DNA of 64,000 nucleotides from Gadus chalcogrammus (Eukaryota > Chordata > Actinopteri > Gadiformes > Gadidae): assembly GCF_026213295.1 (NCBI RefSeq), contig NC_079420.1, forward strand, positions 5,154,641-5,218,640, read 5' to 3'. This document shows positions 55,465 to 64,000 of the stretch, one piece after another. Position 1 is the first letter of the stretch; the number at the start of each line of letters is the position of its first letter. The notes below the pieces were generated by a model. The model saw nothing but the letters and a program-made list of their open reading frames with translations. It was not told where the DNA came from and did not search any database. The position numbers were made by a program, and so were the translations under genes.

Positions 55465-56640
55465 GATATACTCCAGACAAAATATAATGCGCAAAACTAA
55501 TGAAAATTTCGGCTCTCAGCAGTGTATACAGCTCAGCGCCGGTTGTATAGCATGGCTCACTCGGACCCGATATGAGGAGAGAGAGAGAGATTCGTCTTGA
55601 CTTTGCGAGTTTACTATGCAACTTGTTTCGTCTCAGATTGAAACAAAGGTTTATTTCCTGGTTGAAGATTTTCATATTGATGATTTTCATTTCAAACATC
55701 TGCATTTCTTTTAAGTTCAATTAACAGTTATGCAGGTAGGCCTTAGGGCTCTTTTGAGACTTAAGTCATCCTTCATGACAGACAAATTTGTTCACTAAGT
55801 GTCACTACGTCACAAAAAGTCTACATGGCTACATATACTTGTCACTCAGTACACAGATACTGAGTACAAGTTCTGTTTGCTGTTTCTTGCAGGTCATGAA
55901 TTTGGTGAGGAGTGTAGCTGGCTGGCTGCGGACGAGGAAGTAGGGAAATATATATATTGCCCTAAATATAACCATACATTTATATTTTTTGTTTTTATCT
56001 ATGGCTGTGTGAAAAAGTCTATTGTCTAATATGAGAATGCATATCTGTTCAGACCTGTAATTCATCTCTTACACTTTTTCTCGCAGCTACAGATAAAAAA
56101 AATTCAATTCTCTATTTATGGTTTCACAATGACTGCGTCACAGTTGAAACAAATGAGTTTCAGCTCTAATGCTGCTACTGTCTGTAATATGTTTCTATTT
56201 AGATTTGTCAGGATATTTTGTTATTATTGTCCGAGTCTGGTTTTAACTAATGCTGGGCTTACACCGAAAGATTTGGAGTTACCAGACTAAAAACTGCAAG
56301 AGAGAATTTAGCGTTGGATCAAGTGTGATATTTAAGAAGGGTTTTGTAGATGCGTAGATGTGGGGGTTGGAGATGCAGCGACCGCAACTTCCTGTTCAGG
56401 TTTCTCCAGCAGAACACACTTGTCAGCAGCACAAGAGATACAAACTTGAAAAACAAAAACAAAAAAAAGCAACAACTGCTATTTGCAGTGCTGTACTATT
56501 ATTCGGATGTATGAACTTGATTCAATTGTTTTAATAAAGTACATACAGGGTTCTTCCCATTCGTCCCGTCCCACCCCTAGTGCTGATAATGTAGTGGGCT
56601 GGTCTGGACAGAAAATGCCAGGGCTGAATTTTTGTCCCAG
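55465..56640. other. Unassigned sequence in unit 2
   Basis: No match to unit 1 and no gene. The final part (about 56545-56648) ends in cccagtccacccctg, which resembles a terminus of another small DNA transposon group. Confidence 0.4.
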
Positions 56641-56729
56641 TCCACCCCTGTATACTGCATATATCTATATATATTTTTTCTTTTGTCCATGACATTTTGT
56701 TCCTTGGTCTTGTTCTTCCAGAACTCCAA

Positions 56730-56868
56730 TTCTGATGCTCGGTTTGAACTGCAGCAGATCGTCTTGACCTACATGCCTAAATGCATTGAGTTGCTGCCAT
56801 GTGATTGGCAAATTTGCGTTAACGAGCAGTTGGACAGGTGTACCTAATAAAGTGACCGGTGAGTGTGT
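56730..56868 (+). mobile_element. Tc1/mariner-type transposon fragment
   Basis: Ends in aggtgtacctaataaagtg followed by accggtgagtgta, the terminal inverted repeat of a very common vertebrate Tc1-like family, preceded by the adjoining subterminal sequence (gaactgcagcagatcgtctt and ttgctgccatgtgattgg). Only this end remains. It is bracketed by two copies of the end of cat intron 12. Confidence 0.75.
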
Positions 56869-56943
56869 ATACAGTATACTGCATAAATCTATTTTTTTTT
56901 TTCTATGACCATGACATTTTGTTTCTTGGTCTTGTTCTTCCAG

Positions 56944-57003
56944 AACTCCAATGTGCACGTCTACACCCGTCCTACAGCCATTAATGCCTCCGCAAAAATG
57001 TGA
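56944..57003 (+). pseudogene. Duplicated catalase exon 13
   Basis: Identical to 37854-37913, including the stop codon and the AKM C-terminal codons, with the acceptor conserved. Exons 7-12 are not present upstream. A second copy of the intron 12 end with the first nine exon bases lies at 56645-56729. Confidence 0.9.
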
Positions 57004-58101
57004 GGTCATATATCTTGACCAGGTAGCACGCCCAAGATGGCTTCCGCAGTAACTGATTTCCACCAGTTTAAAGAAATATATCTTGTACTAATAATAATGT
57101 AACCAATCTGGGCTTAATAACAATGTCAAAGAAAAAAATTTAAGAATATTTTGTAATCATTTTCTACTTGTATGCCCTTATTATTGCCTGTTTGTTTTAC
57201 ATTATTTTGCTCTGTGCAAGGAAAATCTGACATTAAAGCAGTGCCTTTTACTATAGCTCTACATTTTGAAGAGCTGATGAGGGGCTTTTGCTAGTCCAGG
57301 TGTGTTTTGTTTTGGTCTCATGCATTCCTTTGACTGCTGGCTATTGCTATAGATCACAATGAAGGAGAACTATGAGGCTCAATCACAACACTATTTTATA
57401 AGAAAGATGGGTGAGCCAAAATAGCTGATAACCGCTTTGCAAATATATGATTGCAAACAAACCTAATTGAGACAATTCTCAAATTCTTCTCTCTAATGGT
57501 TGGTATAACTTGTACTGTGGATGGAAAGTTACAATAAAACGTTTGAAGGGAAGTAGAAGGGACGTCAGTTTTTGTAGCTTTGTGTTTTTTGGTTAGGTTT
57601 CTTTCGTTTTATCTGGGCTTAAAAATAAGTCAGAACGGCAGAACAACAAGGGGATTCAATTGTACAGCCAAAGTCGCGATAACTTTTAGTAGGCCTACTG
57701 TAAAACTCTTAGTCAATGTTATTTACGGTAATCAAACAAACTTATCAAACCAAAATGACAAATTATTTCATCATTACTGAATCAATTACTAACATTAAAC
57801 CTAACATTTCATACTTCTATGCTTCAATAATGGATATGCTTTTTTTCTGTTTATTTTATAAAATGTAGGAAAATAAAATATTGGTGCAAAACCACAACAA
57901 GAACAGTTTGAAAGCCAGGAATGACCAATTTATTGCACTTAATTATTTTGGGTTTTATGATGCGTGACGTGGACATGGGTGGGTGTTTTTCTTCTCAAAG
58001 GACATGATAAAAGCACACTGCTTCTTGCGCTGCCTACTTCACTTCATGAAGCGGAGATAGGCCTACTGTCAGCACGTCCATCAGCCCCGCAACTACAAGA
58101 A

Positions 58102-59154
58102 ATGCAATATAACAGGTATATCATCGTATTGAATGTATTTATTTATATATATATATATGTAATTGTTTATAATTATTTATTTATTTTTTTACAACCATCT
58201 GTTGTTGATTGTAGTTATCCCTGTAAAAATGTGGTCAAAAACGTATACTTTAAAATTAAAATGTAAAAGTCTATACAGATGTTTTGTGAAAATCCTATTT
58301 GTGGGCTATGAATTCTTTATTCATCTTTCAATTCATCAAGAATAAAATAGAGATTACTTTCCAATATAAGTCTCTTCCATTGTTCTGTGTTGGTCCAGGG
58401 ACCCAGACACTGTTGTGACCATCGTCAACCCTGTGGAGCATCCCAGAGACTATGTGGTATGGTCCATCTGCAGCTTCTTCCACGCAAACCCCTTTTGCCT
58501 CGGACTGGCGGCGCTGATCTTCTCAATCAAGGTAGGCCTTTGCTTTGTTACGCTTTAAAGATGCGGTAGATACGATTGAAGCGCTATACTTTGAGTGCAA
58601 TTGGTTAGAAATATTATGTTTAAAATGTTTTGCGAGCGAAATGCTCAGGGACAAAGTCTGTTCTGGTTATGCGCCTGGCTCTGTCATTTAGATTTGAGGC
58701 AGCTCCCAGTGTACTTCCAACCATTCGGGAAACACGTCTTGCCTGTCAATCTCAAACACTTTCTCAATTGTGGACATAGGAAGGGAGCATGTAGGGTGTC
58801 TTTGCAACACTGGAATCTTACATACAGCAACTTTATTGAAAAATCAAATTCACATCACATTTTTGACGACATGGCCATAGACCTCTATTATAACATTCAC
58901 TCGTTCATCTTTCTTTTCTTTTCTCTTTGTCGCAGGCAAGGGACATGAAGGTGATGGGAGACCTGCAGAGAGCCAAGGGGTACAGCAAGTGGGCTCTGGG
59001 CCTCAACGTGGCCGCGCTGATCAGTCTTGTTTTGATTGTCTTTTGTCTTATTATTTATTTAAGCGTTGTAGCCGTTCAGGTTAGGAACGCTGTCCTTGAG
59101 AACTATCGCTTTGAGCACAACAACCGCAATAGCTATCCTTATGGGAGTGGCTAG
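58102..59154 (+). CDS. IFITM/dispanin-type protein, copy B
   Basis: Exons 58102-58115, 58399-58531 and 58936-59154 give 121 residues, normal for the family. CD225 domain: first hydrophobic segment about residues 24-48 (VVWSICSFF, NPFCLGLAALIF), then the conserved loop SIKARDMKVMGDLQRAKGY and a second membrane helix at about 72-96, with a polar tail ending YPYGSG. Cysteines 29 and 38 are next to the membrane, where family members are palmitoylated. Fish homologues are usually named dispanin subfamily A member 2 or ifitm. The ATG at 58102 has a purine at -3, and the sequence upstream is shifted between copies, so it is probably untranslated. A third copy is expected just beyond the window end. 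Confidence 0.85.
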
Positions 59155-59263
59155 GAACATGACCCTACCAATGTCAAGAAGTTAATTGCCCCTATGCCAA
59201 AAACAATAATGAAGCTGAATTTAATTAAATTACCCAGTAATGCGCTTTGCATCAGCACAGCAA

Positions 59264-59269
59264 AATAAA
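59264..59269 (+). promoter_or_regulatory. Candidate polyadenylation signal, ifitm copy B
   Basis: AATAAA 110 bases after the stop codon; conserved in copy A. Confidence 0.55.
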
Positions 59270-59309
59270 TATTAGTCGTTATTTTAAGCCACCTTTCAGA
59301 AATAAGTGG

Positions 59310-61310
59310 ATTCGAAAATAGTTTCAGCAGCCGCCCAAGCGAGCTCTCCAAGTTAATGATGCATAATGTCCTTAAAATAACCCCTGGGTAGACCACCAAA
59401 GCACTTGATGACAGTAGTCCAGATGCAGCGGAAGACCATTATGGTTACAATTTTCAATTTAATGTAGGCCTATATTATACTTAAGAAATAGATCGGGGAA
59501 AGATATGTAAAAAATACTTTTTCTAGCTCTTGCAACATTAAGGCACTTCATCTGAATGGGGGTCTTTGGCTGAATGTACTGAATGTTACTACACTTTGCA
59601 TAAAAAATTCAGCTAAAATAAATGTTTTACAATGTAACATGGTTTTAAATAATACATGCGCTATTTGTCTGGTTATAGTATCAGAGAGTACAGTCGCTAG
59701 TGGTGCCGAGATGATGCCTCATGAAACGTCAAAGCCTCGCAGCCAGATGAACCATCAAAGTGGTTCGACCTCGAAGCTTCAAATGAGTAGGCTACGCTAG
59801 GGACACCTAGTGGTGAATGAAATTATGATGAAAGAAAGAGTTTCCTGTGATGATGTGATGTTTGCTTCGTACAACATCAAATCGTTTAAGAATTAAAGTC
59901 ATTTCAGTGATACGTGTGAGTGTGCCGTTCATAAATATCTCCCGAGCTCATGGTAGAGAACAAATCATTTGTCAAAGATTTTAAGTCATCCCGGGCAAAA
60001 TAGATTGTCTTACAACTACAGTAGCCTACTAATAATTGTAATAATATAACTGCATGATGACTGAGAATGAGTGTGATTAATTACATAGCCATAAAAGTGA
60101 TCTTGGAACTGGGTAGGGTCTTCTTTTTGTAAAAATGAGCCAATTGTGAACCCATATCGCGGAACAGCCCGAGATGAAGCCTCGAACGTCACACGCTACG
60201 TCATTTCGCCTATGTGAATCCTACTCGATACGGAGCTTCGCTGGGGGAGGAGCCGAGGTACTCGACACACGCCCCGATGCCTCGACGCAAACCATAACAT
60301 CACTAACAGTCGCTCTAACCTTTGTAGTAATGGCGGCCTGTGGCAATGTTGAACTTCAAGTGCCAATTATGGCGCCACCTATGTGTTATCCTATCCCATC
60401 CTTTGAATCCCCTTAATCATTTTGAAAGTTCTACAAGCCTACCAATTTTTATAACTTTCATGGAGTAAGATAATAAATATACTTGCAAGCAACAATGATA
60501 ATGTCCTACAGTATGACGGCTATAGCCTAATGAATACATGATAGTAATCATTATTTGCCTTCATGCCATGATACAGAACATGGTTAGTCGAGGCGATTCG
60601 AACCAGCAACCCCATGGTCATGTGGCAGACACCATACCACTACACAGACATGTAGACATGTAGCCATGTAGACAGACAAGAGCAGATTAGACCATTTATT
60701 TTGGAGCAGTCTTCCATGTGTCGAGTTATTGGTCGATAGGGTCACATGTCATATGCCTCAAAAAATCGATATGATGAAATATATATATTTTCGGAAACGA
60801 TTTGATTTGGATTTTTATTTTTTTTTGTGAACGACCTGATTAGCTAAAACATTTATTTAACTTTATTTTAGTACTTTTCTTTGTTCTATTTACAAATGTT
60901 GCAAGTGGCAATAATTATTTAAATTATTCGTGAGATTTTCTGTTGCATACAAATTTGTTAAGGTGCCATAATAAATAGCAAACTAGTCATTACCTAACCC
61001 TTTGTTAATATTTGTTAATTGTTACTAAAATATCTATTTGGCACAAGTTAATAGTTTTTTCATCATTAATTAAATATTAGTTGTTTGCATACAATCTGTA
61101 TGTTAATGTTTATAAGAAAACAATCTATTAACTAATATTGCATTAATATTTATTAATAGTTAACTAAATGTATTTTTGGCACTAATTAACAGTTATTTCT
61201 TACATTATTTAAATATAAAATGTTTATTTACAAAATATATGTTATATAAAAGTTAATGACATATTATTATTTAACTAATTGTGCTTCTGCCTATCCCAAT
61301 ATGAACCACT
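59310..61310. other. Non-coding DNA between units 2 and 3
   Basis: No gene is recognised. At 59690-60300 there are repeated cctcgaagcttc-like and gatgcctc-type motifs suggestive of an old DNA transposon, followed by strongly AT-rich sequence with many ttaattaat and ttaactaat motifs. Confidence 0.45.
60585..60660 (-). repeat. tRNA-like sequence, probable SINE head
   Basis: Read on the minus strand it has a good B box (gctggttcgaatcgcc) and upstream gtgtagtggtatggtgtct, which could be a degenerate A box. The acceptor stem and anticodon arm are not convincing, so a tRNA-derived repeat is more likely than a functional tRNA. Confidence 0.35.
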
Positions 61311-61317
61311 CCTCATA

Positions 61318-61665
61318 GGACTCTTACAATGAAGTTGGTTAGGCTTAATTAATATATTAGTAATATATAACTATCAGTATAGGGGACCCTTATAATAAAG
61401 TTGGTTAAGCTTAATTAATATATTAGTAATATATAACTATCAGTATGGGGGACCCTTATAATAAAGTTGGTTAAGCTTAATTAATATAAAATATATAACT
61501 ATCAGTATAGGGGACCCTTATAATAAAGTTGGTTAAGCTTAATTAATATATTAGTAATATATAACTATCAGTATGGGGGACCCTTATAATAAAGTTGGTT
61601 AAGCTTAATTAATATATTAGTAATATATAACTATTTGTATGGGGGACCCTTATAATAAAGTTGGA
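61318..61665 (+). repeat. Tandem repeat of about 65 bp
   Basis: Five full units and one partial, starting at about 61318, 61384, 61449, 61511, 61577 and 61643. Landmarks are ggacccttataataaagttg, gcttaattaatatattagta and atataactatcagtat. One unit lacks a few bases. Confidence 0.9.
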
Positions 61666-61679
61666 ACAGTAATTATTAA

Positions 61680-61760
61680 TAAAGAAAGAAAGGGAGGGAG
61701 AGAGCGAGAGACAGTGTGACAAAGAGTGTGAGAAAAAGAGAGGGAGGGAGAGAGCATGAG
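61680..61760. repeat. Purine-rich simple repeat
   Basis: GAAA, GGGA and GAGA units just before the two palindromes. Confidence 0.75.
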
Positions 61761-61834
61761 AAAGACAGAGTGAGAGACAGGCAATATTTCTTAACCATGG
61801 TTAAGAAATATTGCCTGTCTCTCACTCTGTCTTT
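61761..61834. repeat. Perfect 74-bp palindrome
   Basis: Every base pairs about the centre between 61797 and 61798 (ccatgg). There is no loop beyond the centre itself. Confidence 0.95.
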
Positions 61835-61844
61835 GCAAACTGGG

Positions 61845-61926
61845 TTATTTTTTTAACCCAGTTTGCGTGTTTTTTTTCAAGTGTGCACACTTGAAAAAAA
61901 ACACGCAAACTGGGTTAAAAAAATAA
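61845..61926. repeat. Perfect 82-bp palindrome
   Basis: Perfect pairing about the centre between 61885 and 61886 (gtgtgcacac). An additional inverted copy of gcaaactgggtta lies in the 10-base spacer and left edge. Confidence 0.95.
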
Positions 61927-62371
61927 TAATTATGCTCTCTTTGCATACGGGATTAATTTGCTTTGTTTTATCGAGGAGTTGATAAAAACTGTTGCCAGCT
62001 CTGCAATGCCCCGATTGTATGCTTTCAGGACCTTCTTGTATCTTCTTATCACTTCAAAATGGCCAAGGGCTGCAAGGAGCAAATCATAAAGAAAAACTAC
62101 ATTATGGACGGTACATAAAAATGTGTGTTCACAACAGTGCTATGAGTTGAAATGCTTATTGTATCATTATGTGGCAGCATACAAGACAAGACAGAATAAC
62201 ACCTAGCTCCTTTAAATAGTTTGTCCACTTTATGTTAGGGTAGAATTAAAGGGATACGTCACCATTAGGGGAATTAGGCCTACACAAATTTTCCACTTTC
62301 CCTCGAGTTAAGTAGCCTAATTGAGATTTACCTTTCTCCAGTTCATCCAGCCGTTCTGAGTCTGACTGAGT

Positions 62372-64000
62372 CAGTAAAAGATGAGCTGTTGTTCAGGCTT
62401 TTGTTTAGGGCTGCTGGGTACTTTGTAATTTTGCTATTGTAGAAGCATTAACCAAATGATGGCTCTGTAAAGAGGAATGCTGATCCCTGACCCAATTTAC
62501 TCTGATAGAAACATGTGACTCGTACCGGTGACCACATCTTTTGTTCCCCGCATCCCATCGCTGTAGCCTATTTCACAGCGGGAAAATCTGTTGAATATCC
62601 ACCATCTTCAAAGTAAATAATTTGCTATTGAGTTGTTGGATTATTTGTAGAGACCACCACAGGAGAGCTATGCTGCTATAAATGTCACTTTTCATTGTAA
62701 AAAAGGGGGAAGATCCCCACCTACCCATGCCAGACTTTAGAACGATCCTATTTCAGTCTCCACAACTGACTTTTTTTTTGGACTCCTTAATTATTCATCC
62801 TCCTACTTTAATAAAAATGAATTCATAAGATGTTGGAAAAACGTTGAATGGATAGAGCAACGTCTGTATTTTGAACCGTGTTGAATCATACCGTCTGTAT
62901 TTCATTTCTTAATTTATTTTGTACTAACCTTTTACTCAGTGTGCTTACATGTAAAGCGTCCTTGAATTGGAGAAAATTGATATTGTTATAATTTTTTAGC
63001 TGGAAAGACATTTGAAATGACGATACGCTAAGCGTATTGTCAAGACTTGAAACATCTTGAAACTCGCACAGAGAAGGTTTCGCAAGCGGCTTGCGAATCC
63101 TTTTCTGTGGGCGTTTCAAGATAGTAGTCACCGTTTGTTTTCGGTCTAGCTTTTGCATTTTGAACCACAGGGGCTTTAGGGGAAAGATGTGGTCAGGATA
63201 GCACAGCAATCACTGAATTAAAAAAAGAGAAAGATCTTAAAATTTACTTCATTCATCCCAGGTGGGTGTCAAAGCAGAAGTAGAGGAGAATTTTTTTTTT
63301 ACATTTTGAAGAGCTGTTGAGGGGCTTTTGCTAGTCCAGGGGTGTTTTGTTTTGGTCTCATACATTCCTTTGACTGCTGGCTATTGCTATAGATCACAAT
63401 GAAGGAGAACTATGAGGCTCAATCACAACACTATTTTGTAAGAAAGTGGGGTGAGCCAAAATAGCTGATAACCGCTTTGAAAATATATGATGGCAAACAA
63501 ACATTGTGACAATTCTCATATTCTTCTCTCTAATGGTTGGTATAACTTGTTGTACTGTCGATGGAAAGTTACAATAAACCGTCTGAAGGGAAGCAGAAGG
63601 GATGTCAGTTTTTGTAGCTTTGTGGTTTTTGGTTAGGTTTCTTTTGAATTATGTCTGGGTTAAAAAATAGGTCAGAATGGCAGACCAACAAGGGGATTCA
63701 ATTGTACAGCCAAAGTCGCAATAACTTTTTGTACTGTAAAACTCTTCGTCTATGTTATTTATGGTAATCAAACAAACTTATCAAACCAAAATGACCCATC
63801 AATTCATGATTACTGAATCCATTACCTAACATTTCATACTTCTATGTTTCCATAATGGATATTCTTTTTTTCTGTTTATTTTATAAAATGTAGGAAAATA
63901 AAATATTGGTGCAAAACCACAACAAGAACAGTTGGAGAGCCAGGAATGACCAATCAATTGCACTTAATTATTTTTTGGTTCATGATGTGACGTGGACATG
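62372..64000 (+). repeat. Segmental duplication unit 3 (cat intron 6 fused to cat 3' flank)
   Basis: 62372-63285 matches 34146-35150 (cat intron 6), and 63297-64000 matches 38507-39202 (cat 3' flank up to the ifitm upstream region). The intervening exons 7-13 are deleted, with a T run at the junction. No cat exon is present. The copy continues past the window edge. Confidence 0.92.
63054..63122. repeat. Imperfect hairpin (copy 3 of 3)
   Basis: Same hairpin as at 34912 and 52347, retained in unit 3. Confidence 0.6.

Larger units (their letters stand above)
57004..59300 (+). repeat. Segmental duplication of the cat 3' flank and ifitm (unit 2, block 2)
   Basis: Corresponds to 37914-39961 plus 45804 onward and 47197-47560 of unit 1. 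About 260 bp of the 3' flank is missing at 57120, and the DIRS insertion is absent. Confidence 0.92.

Noticed and set aside
57964..58115. Longer N-terminus for the ifitm proteins starting near 57964 or 39189
   Set aside because: Small indels shift the frame between the two copies upstream of the chosen ATG, so it is probably untranslated.
60585..60660. Functional tRNA gene on the minus strand
   Set aside because: A B box is present, but I could not fold a full cloverleaf; more likely a SINE head.
61318..61665. CRISPR-like array
   Set aside because: Whole 65-bp units are repeated with no unique spacers, and the genome is eukaryotic.

Overview
The window is vertebrate nuclear DNA, most likely from a teleost fish. 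It has spliced genes with GT-AG introns, long CA/GT microsatellites, and fish-type DNA transposons and a DIRS retrotransposon. The density of very long (GT)n tracts made me think of a cod-like (gadid) genome, but that is an impression and the species is not proven.

Layout. 1-14.9 kb: no recognised gene; simple repeats, a CpG-richer patch at 6.5-7.0 kb, and a frame-compatible chain of candidate exons at 4.3-5.0 kb. 15.1-24.7 kb (+): a complete seven-coding-exon synaptotagmin-12 gene (syt12, 434 aa). 24.7-28.8 kb: its 3' UTR and intergenic DNA. 28.8-37.9 kb (+): a complete thirteen-exon catalase gene (cat, 525 aa, heme and catalytic residues present, C-terminal AKM peroxisomal signal) behind a CCAAT/GC/TATA promoter. 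39.3-47.4 kb (+): an IFITM/dispanin-type gene (copy A) whose second intron holds a complete 5.84-kb DIRS1-type tyrosine-recombinase retrotransposon and a further promoter-bearing repeat. 58.1-59.2 kb (+): a compact IFITM/dispanin gene (copy B, 121 aa).

The cat-ifitm region has been tandemly duplicated. Unit 1 is complete. Unit 2 (49.06-59.3 kb) keeps cat exons 4, 5, 6 and 13 plus ifitm copy B, with exons 7-12 replaced by a foldback element and other sequence. Unit 3 (62.37 kb to the window edge) joins cat intron 6 directly to the cat 3' flank and runs off the end just before where a third ifitm exon would lie. Comparing units supplies empty sites, which date and delimit several transposon insertions: the DIRS element, a 369-bp MITE and a hAT inside the foldback element.

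The most unusual structures are: the fully delimited DIRS element with an internal complementary region matching both its ends; a repeated motif array in its leader; decayed tandem copies of a syt12 exon end inside the next intron; a copy of the cat exon 1/intron 1 junction inside syt12 intron 6; a long interrupted palindrome at 52.5-55.5 kb; and two adjacent perfect palindromes (74 and 82 bp) at 61.8 kb. I found no convincing wholly new multi-gene system. Exon coordinates come from reading splice sites and comparing with remembered vertebrate orthologues, without transcript data.
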